From Variovorax sp. Sphag1AA (GTDB lineage Bacteria > Pseudomonadota > Gammaproteobacteria > Burkholderiales > Burkholderiaceae_C), in the NCBI RefSeq assembly GCF_014192575.1, contig NZ_JACHYC010000013.1, positions 25,117 through 89,116 of the forward strand: a DNA stretch of 64,000 bases, in the 5' to 3' direction. The position numbers and the translations under genes are program-made. Positions within the stretch are counted from its first letter, which is position 1. The number at the start of each line of letters is the position of its first letter. The notes under the pieces are model-generated. The model saw nothing but the letters and a program-made list of their open reading frames with translations. It did no database searches and was not told the DNA's origin. This document shows positions 43,866 through 52,287 of this stretch, one piece after another.

Positions 43866-44789
43866 TCAAGGCCGAGGTCGCCGCGGGAAAAACATGGAAA
43901 CGCGACGTTGATAGTCCGCGTATCCGGGCCGCTTCTGAACCGAGTAGTACTCGGACGGAACCGCACCCGAATAGCGAGTCAGCACGACATACATCACGTA
44001 AGACAGGTACAGCAATCCCGCTGCGAGCGCCAAGCTTTGCCATAGGGGAAGCTCGGTTGAAAGGATTAGCAGCGACGGAAGGGACGAGATTGCGAGCGCG
44101 TTCCAAACCATCCACTCACCGAAATAGTTCGGATGACGGCTGTATCGCCACAGACCTTCCTCACAGGACTCGCGCTTGCGACCTTCTTGCCTCATGCGGG
44201 AACCAAATCTTGCCTTTTGAATGTCGGCGACAAACTCGAAGGCGAACGCCGCCAGCCATAGACCATACGCAGCAAGTTCAAGCGGTGTGATCGGACTCGC
44301 CGGATTGGCTGCCTGCACGATGGCCGGCAAAGCGAGCACGCTCATGTTGGCGAAACCTTGGGTCGCTATCTCAAAGAGAAGGGCGGGCTTTGCAGCCCAC
44401 TTCCGTCGTTCCCAGCGCCGCCGCTGATACTGGTAACGCGGCAACTCCTTGTCAAACGCGCCCATCCGCCAACCGGTCAGGGCCATGAGCGACATGCGTC
44501 CGCCTGCGAACAGGTACATGCCTGCAATCAGCGAGGTGCGCAAAGTGATTTCGGTGCTGAGCACCAGAACCTGTACGCCGACAAGGAACAAACCGATGGG
44601 CCAGCCAATGTCGACATAGGACATGCGACCGGTCTTGAGTGCCGGGACGATGACGATGCCGAGGAACAGCGCAGCCTGGACCAGAAGATTGGAGAACGCA
44701 AAGTCGCTGAATGGCGGACAGAGCAATAGCAAGGCAAGCAGAGCCGCGTACGGCAAACTGCCGAGCAGATGATGGGTCAGTTGTTTCAT
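43866..44789 (-). CDS. DUF1295 membrane protein (steroid-reductase / ICMT-like)
   Basis: A protein of 307 residues from the ATG at 44789, although the frame is open upstream. It has about seven hydrophobic segments. The C-terminal SRHPNYFGEWMVWNALAISSL is the RHPNYxGE motif of DUF1295 and isoprenylcysteine methyltransferase-like enzymes, which reduce or methylate lipidic substrates. The early YVDIGWPIGLFLVGVQV is also typical of DUF1295. The substrate is unknown. It lies 56 bp upstream of the MipA gene. Confidence 0.9.
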   Translation of the reverse strand: MKQLTHHLLGSLPYAALLALLLLCPPFSDFAFSNLLVQAALFLGIVIVPALKTGRMSYVDIGWPIGLFLVGVQVLVLSTEITLRTSLIAGMYLFAGGRMSLMALTGWRMGAFDKELPRYQYQRRRWERRKWAAKPALLFEIATQGFANMSVLALPAIVQAANPASPITPLELAAYGLWLAAFAFEFVADIQKARFGSRMRQEGRKRESCEEGLWRYSRHPNYFGEWMVWNALAISSLPSLLILSTELPLWQSLALAAGLLYLSYVMYVVLTRYSGAVPSEYYSVQKRPGYADYQRRVSMFFPRRPRP

Positions 44790-44967
44790 GAGCAACCTCG
44801 AGCCACATGCCATCGCGGAGCGAAATCGGCAGTGCCTCGCGGGGAAGTTCGCGTCGAACGCGTCTGGTTGAAGGGGCCCGCACGCGGACAGAGGGGCGCA
44901 GTCGCAGGGAGATTGAGAAGTTCGCGAGGCGATCAGCATATGGAGCGCCAACCGCCGACCGAGGCCC

Positions 44968-45213
44968 TTACCACCCGATCTGCTGCTGCCGGCCGCCGTG
45001 GATGTTTCCAGCGATGCCACCGGCAATGCCACCGATTGCTGCCCCGGTCCATGCGTCCCCGCCAGAGATCGCGGCGATACCGGCGCCACCAGCAGCCCCC
45101 ATGGCCGCACCAGTCATCGTGCCTTGTTGCCTCGGCGTCATATCGGTGCAGCCGAGCGTGAAAGTGATAGCCGCTGCAGCCGCTGCGATCCTTGCAAAAC
45201 TGAGTTGTTTCAT
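44968..45213 (-). CDS. glycine-zipper lipoprotein
   Basis: A protein of 81 residues from the ATG at 45213. The signal sequence ends in TLGC, a lipobox with Cys near residue 20. The mature part is two Gly-x3-Gly-rich hydrophobic stretches (GAAMGAAGGAGIAAISGGDAW and GAAIGGIAGGIAGNIHGG), the glycine-zipper pattern seen in envelope-associated 17-kDa-antigen and YMGG-type proteins. It is probably anchored in the outer membrane. No ribosome site overlaps neighbours. Confidence 0.8.
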   Translation of the reverse strand: MKQLSFARIAAAAAAITFTLGCTDMTPRQQGTMTGAAMGAAGGAGIAAISGGDAWTGAAIGGIAGGIAGNIHGGRQQQIGW

Positions 45214-45226
45214 GGTCAAGCTCCGT

Positions 45227-45610
45227 TTACTTGTTCTTCTGCAGCCTTGGCACGGCCATCTCGAACCAGATGATGTCCAGCACCGGGTGCCTTAGCTTCG
45301 TTGGATTGGCTGCGTACCAGCGATCCACGCCTTCGCGCACGCTATCCAATGTCTGACCCTGCATGCCCTTTGCCAGGCGCGGGAGGAAGCTTTGCTCGTC
45401 CGACGGCGGATTGCTTCCTTGGTATGCGCTCTGAACCTGAACCATGTTGGCCAAGCCTACGAGGTAGGCCTTCTTGACAGCCTCGTTCGACCCCGTCCAT
45501 TGCTCGCCGGTCACTATGGGGATCTCCGCGGCACGCGCCGGGGCCGCCAGCGGCCCAAGGGACATGCATATCGCGGCGATTACCGCGAACATTCGTGTCT
45601 TGACTCTCAC
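45227..45610 (-). CDS. exported protein, possibly Rap1a/Tai-like
   Basis: A protein of 127 residues from the GTG at 45610, behind an AGGAGAC ribosome site (an inner ATG at 45592 is possible). The signal peptide MFAVIAAICMSLGPLAAPARA is followed by a helical domain (AYLVGLANMVQVQSAYQG, then TLDSVREGVDRWYAANPTKLRHPVLDIIWFEM). The small helical, Trp-bearing layout resembles the Rap1a/Tai immunity-like fold, but this is weak. It is one of three small exported proteins in tandem. Confidence 0.72.
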   Translation of the reverse strand: MRVKTRMFAVIAAICMSLGPLAAPARAAEIPIVTGEQWTGSNEAVKKAYLVGLANMVQVQSAYQGSNPPSDEQSFLPRLAKGMQGQTLDSVREGVDRWYAANPTKLRHPVLDIIWFEMAVPRLQKNK

Positions 45611-45645
45611 GGCAGTCTCCTGTTGACGGTTTCTCGTTCGTCGAA

Positions 45646-46017
45646 TCAGTTCTTTGGCGCTGGGACCGGTGTTTCGGTGATGCGAATCTTTCCGCCCCCC
45701 GCCACGCTGCCCCTCACTTGGGTATTGCCAGTGCCGCGGACACGCTGCTCGCAAGCCGCGCGCGCACTCTCAGGTTGCCGCAGGCAGCGCCTGAGCGCGT
45801 TCTCCTCATATCCTCCTGGGCTGTTCAAGGTTCCCTGCCGCTTCGCCTCCTGAGCTGCAGCGGCTTCACGGAAGCAAGCGGTGCGGTCGACGCGAGGATC
45901 ATTGCACTTGACGGTCGCCGCGGTGGCATCCGTTTGCTGTGCCGGAGCGCCACCCGACATTGCGAGAGTTCCTGCGACGAGCATCGCGTACAAAATCGGA
46001 CGAGAGAGTTTGTTCAC
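45646..46017 (-). CDS. exported hypothetical protein
   Basis: A protein of 123 residues. A signal peptide (LYAMLVAGTLAMSGGAPAQ) is followed by a short Cys-rich region: four cysteines (CNDPRVDRTACFREAAAAQ and RRCLRQPESARAACEQR), enough for two disulfides in the periplasm. The C-terminus is disordered and proline-rich (ITETPVPAPKN). This is a small protein type seen in Burkholderiales; function unknown. It precedes the 127-residue protein by 36 bp. Confidence 0.75.
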   Translation of the reverse strand: MNKLSRPILYAMLVAGTLAMSGGAPAQQTDATAATVKCNDPRVDRTACFREAAAAQEAKRQGTLNSPGGYEENALRRCLRQPESARAACEQRVRGTGNTQVRGSVAGGGKIRITETPVPAPKN

Positions 46018-46128
46018 GGGAACCTCCAGAGTTGAGAGCCAAGCAGGATCAACTGTCTGCCGATCACTCGATTGGCGGGGTTATAAAAAGTACACACGGT
46101 TGGAAGCGATTCACGGCAGCGCACCACA

Positions 46129-47505
46129 TCAGAAGATGACATCGACATGCGCGTCACCAGGAGGCGGTCCTGCTTCTGTTGGGTCCGCTTGAATCAGTGG
46201 GGGTACGGCGCTCTGACGATCCCAATCGTTGCGGTAGACGCGCCCACTCTTCATGACGAAGCCCAACTTGCGCAAGGCCGAGATGCCATCGAGCGGATTG
46301 CCGTCGATTGCCACAATGTCAGCGAACTTCCCCTGCGTCAGGGACCCCAGTTGGCTCTCCATCCCGATCATCCGAGCGGGCTGGATCGTCGCGGCCTGCA
46401 GCGCCTGCAGATTCGTCATGCCGGCTTCCGCGTAGTACTCGGTCTCGCGGATGGTGGCCGTAGTGCCGTCATTGGGTTCGAAGGGAAACTGGTCGCTTCC
46501 CACAGCGATGTTCACGCCTTCCTCGATGGCAGTCTTGAGCGCGAGCCAATGCGCCTTTCCGACCTCGCGCACGCGTGCCATGTACCAGGCGGGGGCACCG
46601 ATGCGTTGAAAAAATTCGAAGGTCGCAGGCTGACTCACCAGGATGGTCGGCACGAACCAAACACCGCGCTGCTTCATTAGCTTGAGAATTGGTCGATCGA
46701 GGAAGTAGCCGTGCTCGATGCCGCTCACACCCAGTTCCACAGCCTCTCGAGTCGCGTTTGGAGACCCGGAATGCGCAGTGACCTTGATGTCATTGCGTTT
46801 CGCGATCTGCACCACGGAGGCTATTTCGTCGGGCGTCATCAGGCCCTGTTGAACACCCCCTCCTGGCGTTCCGATACCACCGGTGATGGCAATCTTGATC
46901 CAGCGCGCGCCAGCATCTATCTCGCGGCGGGTCGCCTTGCGCATCGCATCGGCCCCGTCGTTGGCGACCTCGCCGAATGCACCATGCCCACCGGTGATCG
47001 CGATGATCTCACCCGACGAAACAATGCGTGGACCTGGCTGAGAGCCCCTGCCTATTGCTCGGGCGAGCGCGATGTCAGCATGGTGGAGATCGCCGGTCGT
47101 ACGAATGGTGGTTACCCCGCTGAGGAGTGACTTCTGTGCGTTCTCCGCCATGCGAAGCGCCAGTTGTGCATCGCTCTCATTGGCGTGTTCGAGCATCTGA
47201 ATGCCAGGCAGGATCAGACCGAGATGCACGTGCATGTTCATCAGACCCGGGATGAGCCACTTGCCCGGCAGTTCAATCCGCTTCGCGCCTGCGGGAACGG
47301 GTACACCTGCGGCCGGGCCTATGGCGGCGATCCTGCCATCCTCTACAACGACCACGGCGTTGGGGACCGCCTTGCCCGTCAGCACGTCCACATAGCCGGC
47401 TCCAACGATGGCGACTTGTTCCGCCGCGCCTGCTGAGACCCCCGGAAGCAACGCCAACAGAAAGACGTTGAACGCAAACATCCAGCAGGGCAATGACTTT
47501 TTCAT
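46129..47505 (-). CDS. amidohydrolase family protein (exported)
   Basis: A protein of 458 residues with a signal peptide (CWMFAFNVFLLALLPGVSAGAA). It has the imidazolonepropionase-like TIM-barrel form: an N-terminal beta-sandwich (YVDVLTGKAVPNAVVVVEDGRIAAIG), the metal-binding PGLMNMHVHLGL (HxH), then VTAHSGSPNATREAVELGVSGIEHGYFLD with the later His/Glu and the catalytic Asp in VGSDQFPFEPN. Similar exported enzymes hydrolyse cyclic amides or dipeptide-like prolidase substrates. The neighbouring peptide importer and carboxypeptidases make a peptide-like substrate plausible. Confidence 0.9.
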   Translation of the reverse strand: MKKSLPCWMFAFNVFLLALLPGVSAGAAEQVAIVGAGYVDVLTGKAVPNAVVVVEDGRIAAIGPAAGVPVPAGAKRIELPGKWLIPGLMNMHVHLGLILPGIQMLEHANESDAQLALRMAENAQKSLLSGVTTIRTTGDLHHADIALARAIGRGSQPGPRIVSSGEIIAITGGHGAFGEVANDGADAMRKATRREIDAGARWIKIAITGGIGTPGGGVQQGLMTPDEIASVVQIAKRNDIKVTAHSGSPNATREAVELGVSGIEHGYFLDRPILKLMKQRGVWFVPTILVSQPATFEFFQRIGAPAWYMARVREVGKAHWLALKTAIEEGVNIAVGSDQFPFEPNDGTTATIRETEYYAEAGMTNLQALQAATIQPARMIGMESQLGSLTQGKFADIVAIDGNPLDGISALRKLGFVMKSGRVYRNDWDRQSAVPPLIQADPTEAGPPPGDAHVDVIF

Positions 47506-47535
47506 AGACGGGGTCCTCTCGACTCGGTTGAAAAG

Positions 47536-48045
47536 CTATTTCTTCCAGCAGTCCGGATCGGACGCAGGGTCGATTTCGGCGCGCACCAGCGTGACCTTGT
47601 TGATGCGGCCACCCTTCAGGTCCGCATGGCCGGCCGCGAGCATGCACGACACCATGCCGTGAGCGCGGCTACGGATCACGTGATAGGTGTAGATGCGGTC
47701 GTCCTTCTGGAAGACGTAGCGAAAGGGAACGACCGTCTCCACTCTCCCATCGGGCCCGACCGCCGCCTGGATGTTTTGAAAGTGATTGGCCCAGCCGTCC
47801 GGCCCGCGCGTTGCCTCTACTCCGTCGATGACGAGCGGCGCGTCTGCGGTGAAGTACTTCGCGAAGCCAGCCTCCGTAAGCGCGCCTGGCGTCTTCATCG
47901 CGTCGTTCCACCACACGAACATCTCCGAGAGCTTGTCCAGGCGTTTCGGTGTCGACTGCGCCGACTTTTCGGCACAGACCGAGGCGGACCCGAACAAAAG
48001 AAGGGCGGAAGAAACGAGCGAGGCAATCCTCAAACGTCTGGGCAT
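47536..48045 (-). CDS. exported SnoaL/NTF2-like protein
   Basis: A protein of 169 residues with a signal peptide (RIASLVSSALLLFGSASVCA). The remainder has the NTF2/SnoaL cone pattern: FVWWNDAMKTPGALTEAGFAKYFTADAPLVIDG, ANHFQNIQAAVGPDGRVETVVPFRYVFQKDDRIYTYHVI. Members include small isomerases, cyclases and binding proteins; no catalytic residue can be assigned. The single late Cys is next to a tryptophan. It is 30 bp upstream of the amidohydrolase gene, likely in one operon. Confidence 0.78.
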   Translation of the reverse strand: MPRRLRIASLVSSALLLFGSASVCAEKSAQSTPKRLDKLSEMFVWWNDAMKTPGALTEAGFAKYFTADAPLVIDGVEATRGPDGWANHFQNIQAAVGPDGRVETVVPFRYVFQKDDRIYTYHVIRSRAHGMVSCMLAAGHADLKGGRINKVTLVRAEIDPASDPDCWKK

Positions 48046-48063
48046 GCAAGCTCCTTGCGAACT

Positions 48064-49491
48064 TCAACTCTTGCTGGATGGATGGACCACCGCCGTTGTG
48101 TCGGCGTGCCGGAAGGTGCGGGGGTTAGTCCGTGAGATGCGGAAACGAGAGGGGCAGTTTGGATCGGGACAGGCAATGTCTGCATCCGTGCTCATCCAAT
48201 CGTTCGGATCAATGTGCCGCTGCTTGGCTGCCAGCAGAGGCAGCAGCGCACCGAGCGAATAGATCGAGAAACCCTGCCCTGGTGGCAGGTGCAGCATCTC
48301 TCCGCGCAGCTCGAAATAGTCACCGACATTCGCACCACAATAGAGCTTGGCGCCATCCGGTGCAACCACTTCGACTCGCAGGTCATGAATCGTGAAGGCG
48401 TGCTCTGATTGCGGCGATGCGACATCCGGCGCGAGGTCAACACTCGCGGGCGCCCCTTGCGTGTTCTGGTTCGTCTGCATGATCTTGGCGTGCCGGCCAC
48501 CCTTGATGCGCTCGAGGTCATAGCAATCGCCTGCTGGCCCCATCGCGTTCTCGGTGTGAGCCGCGATGCTTGCTCGATCGTCGGCGTCGAGTTGGAGCCG
48601 GAAGATGGCGAGTGTCTCGTCCAGGTGGCTAGCATCCTTGGCGCCGACCAAGGCGGCCGCCACCTGGGGCTTGTCGAGCACGTAGCGCGCGGCCACCGCG
48701 GAGACGCTGCTGCCGTGCTTCTTTGCAACGGCCGACAGTGTTCGAAGAAGCGACTGATAGGCCTCCCACCCACCGAACTCCTCAATGATCAACCGGTACT
48801 TGACCAGCGACCTGTTCGCGTATGGCGGCGTCGGCTCAGGCTGCCCAAGGTATCGTTCTGACAGAAAGCCGCCTGCCAAGGTACCGTAGCAGAGAAGCTG
48901 AATGTCGTTCGCCTTGCAGAAGTCCACCATCCCATGTTCCGGCCGATGATCGAGCAACGAATACTGCAGTTGGTTTGTCAGCAGCTTTACGCCGCTTTCA
49001 GTGATCTCGCGAAGACGGCGCACATCGAAGTTCGTCGTTCCTAAATGCGCGATCTTGCCTTCCTGTTGAAGCTCCTTGAGCCACTGCATGGCCTCGACGT
49101 AGCCGGGAATTTCGTAGTCCCACCAATGGAACTGCACGAGGTCGAGGCGCTCCACTCCGAGTCGTTGCAACGAGGTGTCAATCGCTGCCTCGACGTCATC
49201 GCGACGCAGCTTTCCGAGTGCCTCCTGATCGGGCGTGTACTTGGTCGAGATGCGCAGTTGCCGCCCGAGCGCCGGGTAGCGCCGCGAGAAGGCGCCGATG
49301 ATGTCTTCGACCCCGACGTAGTGGTCGGCGCAATCGAAGGCATTGATGCCGGCTTCGACGAAACGCCGCATGTCCTCGATGGCGTCGTCCTGCGCGTAGG
49401 GTGCGCTGTGCTTGGTGGCGAGTTGCCAGTTGCCCTTGGCCACGCGCGAGATCGTGTAGTCAGGTGCGAGAGTGATGGTTTCGATGGTCAT
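48064..49491 (-). CDS. aldo/keto reductase fused to a TIGR04076-like domain
   Basis: A protein of 475 residues, longer than a normal ~330-residue AKR. The N-terminal barrel has the tetrad Asp53, Tyr58, Lys84 and His122 (CADHYVGVED, ISTKYTP, QFHWWDY). Residues ~365-460 are extra: HDLRVEVVAPDGAKLYCGANVGDYFELRGEMLHLPPGQGFSIYSLGALLPLLAAKQRH and CPDPNCPSRFRI. These match the small TIGR04076 family, normally a separate ~90-residue protein of unknown function. The fusion suggests the two parts act on the same molecule. It precedes the SnoaL-like gene and may start a longer operon. Confidence 0.88.
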   Translation of the reverse strand: MTIETITLAPDYTISRVAKGNWQLATKHSAPYAQDDAIEDMRRFVEAGINAFDCADHYVGVEDIIGAFSRRYPALGRQLRISTKYTPDQEALGKLRRDDVEAAIDTSLQRLGVERLDLVQFHWWDYEIPGYVEAMQWLKELQQEGKIAHLGTTNFDVRRLREITESGVKLLTNQLQYSLLDHRPEHGMVDFCKANDIQLLCYGTLAGGFLSERYLGQPEPTPPYANRSLVKYRLIIEEFGGWEAYQSLLRTLSAVAKKHGSSVSAVAARYVLDKPQVAAALVGAKDASHLDETLAIFRLQLDADDRASIAAHTENAMGPAGDCYDLERIKGGRHAKIMQTNQNTQGAPASVDLAPDVASPQSEHAFTIHDLRVEVVAPDGAKLYCGANVGDYFELRGEMLHLPPGQGFSIYSLGALLPLLAAKQRHIDPNDWMSTDADIACPDPNCPSRFRISRTNPRTFRHADTTAVVHPSSKS

Positions 49492-49530
49492 GGGTCGTTG
49501 GTAAACAAGGAGGTATTCAAGAGCGAGCGT

Positions 49531-50241
49531 TCATGAACGCACCGGTTGCGCGTCGCGCCAAGTCAGGGCTGCGGTATTGCGCACATCGGCGAAGGCCTGC
49601 ATCACGCTGCGCAGTCCGGCGGTATGGCCATCCGCAGTGGGGGCAGTGACGAGGTCGAAGGGCATGAAGGTGCGGAAGTCCCGCGCCTGCGCATCTCGGA
49701 TCGTCGATTCGCAGCACACATTGGTCGCCGTTCCGACGACGATCACGTTCTCCACCCCTCGATCGCGCAGGTTGCGATCCAGGTCGTAGGGATTGCCAGC
49801 AAAGGCGCTAAATCGGTGCTTGTCGATGACCCAGTCGTCCAGATGGACTTCCGCGCTCGGATGCAGTTCGTGCATCGGACTTTCCGGCGTCAGTGCGGCG
49901 ACCGCATGCACACGCAGTTCGGGCGCGACGAAGTTGTCGTAGTAGGTGCTCCAGTAGGCCGGCGTGCCTGGCGCTCCCACGGTCGTTCGAATCCAGGCAA
50001 CCTGTCCCCTGCCTTCGCGCACGATCTGCGCGAAGACATTGATGCGCTTGAGCAAGTCGTCGAGCGGTTCCGGGCTGAAAGGCGCGCCGGGCCCGACCCA
50101 AGCGTTCTGCATGTTGAGCACCAGCAGCGCCGTCCTGCTGGGATCGATGTCGCCGAATACGGCAAGGCCGTTGCGACGATAGGTGGCTTGGCGAATGAGG
50201 TCTTCTGGCAGGCCGGGATTCGTGGAGGTAAAGGTGTTCAC
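49531..50241 (-). CDS. isochorismatase-family cysteine hydrolase
   Basis: A protein of 236 residues with the cysteine-hydrolase core. The Asp is in ALLVLNMQNAWVGPG, the Lys in WVIDKHRFSAF and the catalytic Cys in VVGTATNVCCESTIRDAQARDFRTF. Family members hydrolyse amides, N-carbamoyl compounds or vinyl ethers. There is no signal peptide. It lies 12 bp past the ABC-ATPase gene stop and 39 bp before the AKR gene, linking the peptide-type importer and the reductase genes. Confidence 0.9.
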   Translation of the reverse strand: MNTFTSTNPGLPEDLIRQATYRRNGLAVFGDIDPSRTALLVLNMQNAWVGPGAPFSPEPLDDLLKRINVFAQIVREGRGQVAWIRTTVGAPGTPAYWSTYYDNFVAPELRVHAVAALTPESPMHELHPSAEVHLDDWVIDKHRFSAFAGNPYDLDRNLRDRGVENVIVVGTATNVCCESTIRDAQARDFRTFMPFDLVTAPTADGHTAGLRSVMQAFADVRNTAALTWRDAQPVRS

Positions 50242-50253
50242 GTGGCTTTGGTC

Positions 50254-52287
50254 TCAGGAATGGACCGTCTCGAGATGGGAAATGGAAAGCGGAAAGTGGC
50301 AGGCGGCCTCTGCGTCAGGGCCACCTTTCAGCGTTGGAGTGCGCTCCTTGCAGATGTCTTCGGCCCGGCTGCATCGAGGATGGAAAGCACAGCCTGGAGG
50401 CGGGCTCACCGGGTTTGGAAACTCGCCGACCACACGCGTGCCTTCTGCAGAATGCAGTTCGGCTGCCAACAGCATTTGCGAATAGGGATGCGAAGGCGAG
50501 GCGAACAGTTCGTCAGTAGAGCGCTCCTCGACAATCGCGCCCAGGTACATCACCGCGACGCGATCGCAGAGGTAGCGGATGACGTTCAGGTCGTGACTGA
50601 TGACCACGTAGGACAGTTTAAGTTCGCCTCTGAGGTCCTGTAAGAGATTCAGAATCTGCGCCTGCACCGAAACATCGAGCGCGCTGGTCGGCTCATCGCA
50701 AATCACGATCTCGGGCTTCATCACCAGCGCGCTTGCAATTGCGACGCGTTGCCGCTGTCCGCCGGAAAGCTGAGATGGCAGGCTCTGTGCGGTACGCGCC
50801 GGTAGACCGCAGAGGTCCATCATTCGCTTGACCGCCTGGTCGCGCTGCGCATTGGTGCCGATGCCGTGGATGTCCAGCGGCAACCGGATAGTGGAGGCCA
50901 CGCTGCGCCGGGGGTTCAGCGACGAGTATGGATCCTGAAAGATCGGCTGCACCACGCGCGCTCGTTCGGCGCGACCAAAGGTGGCCGTGGAAACGCCTTT
51001 CAGCAGCACCTGCCCGGACGTCGGCGCCTCGAGGCCGAGCATGATTCGCGCGAGCGTCGACTTGCCGCTGCCGCTTTCTCCGACCACACCAAGGGCTTGG
51101 CCCGCACCCAGCGAGAGATTTACGCCACGCAGTGCGCGCAGGCTCGATCGCCTCGCGAAGAGACCATTGCTGATCGAATAGGTGACTTCCAGATCGCGGA
51201 TTTCCACGACCTTGGTCGAACCACGGGGAACGGCACGCGCATCGTTCATCGAGACGGCGACCGCTGGTGACGGCGAGTCGGCGCGGGCCGCCATAACCTC
51301 GGGCGCAATCACGCACACATAGTCATGCCCATTACCGGCAGCTTGTCTCGGGATCGAAGCAGCGCAGGCGGCCGATACGAGTTCGCAGCGGCTTCGAAAT
51401 TGGCAGCCATGGAGTTCGCCAATCAGCGACGGCACGGTACCTGGCAAGTAGCCGAGGCGCTCCCCCGCTTGCCGTGGCGCATCAGTGGGAACACAAGAGA
51501 GAAGTGCCTGTGTGTACGGATGCGAAGGACGTGCGAGCACCTGGTCGGCATTGCCCTCCTCCACCACTTCGCCAGCATACATCACCATCACGCGGTCGGC
51601 GATGCGTCGCACCACTTCGAAGTTGTGCGTTATCAGGATGATCGCAAGCGAAAACTGCCTCTGTAACTGCGCGAGCAGGTCGAGGATCTGCGCCTGGATG
51701 GTGGCATCGAGGGCGGTCGTCGGCTCGTCGGCGATGAGCACGCTCGGCTCGGTCATCAGCGCCATCGCGATCATGACGCGCTGCCGCAGCCCTCCCGAGA
51801 GTTGGTGCGGGTACTGGCGCATGCGGCGGCGAGCCTGCCCGATGCCGCAGGTTTCGAGCAACTCAACTGCGCGAGCGGTCGCGGCCGCGTGGTCGACATC
51901 GGGTCGGTGGCGCAAGATGCCTTCGACCAGCTGGTTGCCGACGGTGTAGGCCGGATTCAGCGCAGTCATCGGCTCCTGGAAGATCATCGCGATTCGGTCG
52001 CCGCGCAACGCTTCCATACGGGAGTCGGGCGCGTTGGCGAGTTCTTCGCCCATCAAGCGGATGCTCTTGGCCTTGCGTTGTGCGTGGGGTGGCAATAGCG
52101 CCATCAGGGCCAGCGAAGTCATCGACTTTCCGCAGCCGCTCTCACCTACGATGCACAGCGTTTCGCCGCTGTCGACATGAATATCGACGCCTCGCACCGC
52201 GCGTAGCAGCCCGGCCTCGAGCGGGATGGTGACATGCAGGTCCTCGACCTCCAGTGCGGTGCTGGAAGCTTGTGTCGCGCGCATCAT
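50254..52287 (-). CDS. dipeptide-type ABC transporter, two ATPases in one protein
   Basis: A protein of 677 residues that combines both ATPases (DppD-like then DppF-like), which are usually separate genes. The first has GESGCGKS, LSGGLRQRVMIAMAL, ADEPTTALD and the oligopeptide C-terminal CQFRSRCELVSAAC. The second has GESGSGKST, LSGGQRQRVAIASALV, CDEPTSALD and CAFHPRCSRAEDIC. The Cys-rich ends form the 4Fe-4S-type motif of this transporter class. It shares 4 bp with the DppC-type permease gene. Starts MM at 52287 or 52284. Confidence 0.93.
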   Translation of the reverse strand: MMRATQASSTALEVEDLHVTIPLEAGLLRAVRGVDIHVDSGETLCIVGESGCGKSMTSLALMALLPPHAQRKAKSIRLMGEELANAPDSRMEALRGDRIAMIFQEPMTALNPAYTVGNQLVEGILRHRPDVDHAAATARAVELLETCGIGQARRRMRQYPHQLSGGLRQRVMIAMALMTEPSVLIADEPTTALDATIQAQILDLLAQLQRQFSLAIILITHNFEVVRRIADRVMVMYAGEVVEEGNADQVLARPSHPYTQALLSCVPTDAPRQAGERLGYLPGTVPSLIGELHGCQFRSRCELVSAACAASIPRQAAGNGHDYVCVIAPEVMAARADSPSPAVAVSMNDARAVPRGSTKVVEIRDLEVTYSISNGLFARRSSLRALRGVNLSLGAGQALGVVGESGSGKSTLARIMLGLEAPTSGQVLLKGVSTATFGRAERARVVQPIFQDPYSSLNPRRSVASTIRLPLDIHGIGTNAQRDQAVKRMMDLCGLPARTAQSLPSQLSGGQRQRVAIASALVMKPEIVICDEPTSALDVSVQAQILNLLQDLRGELKLSYVVISHDLNVIRYLCDRVAVMYLGAIVEERSTDELFASPSHPYSQMLLAAELHSAEGTRVVGEFPNPVSPPPGCAFHPRCSRAEDICKERTPTLKGGPDAEAACHFPLSISHLETVHS

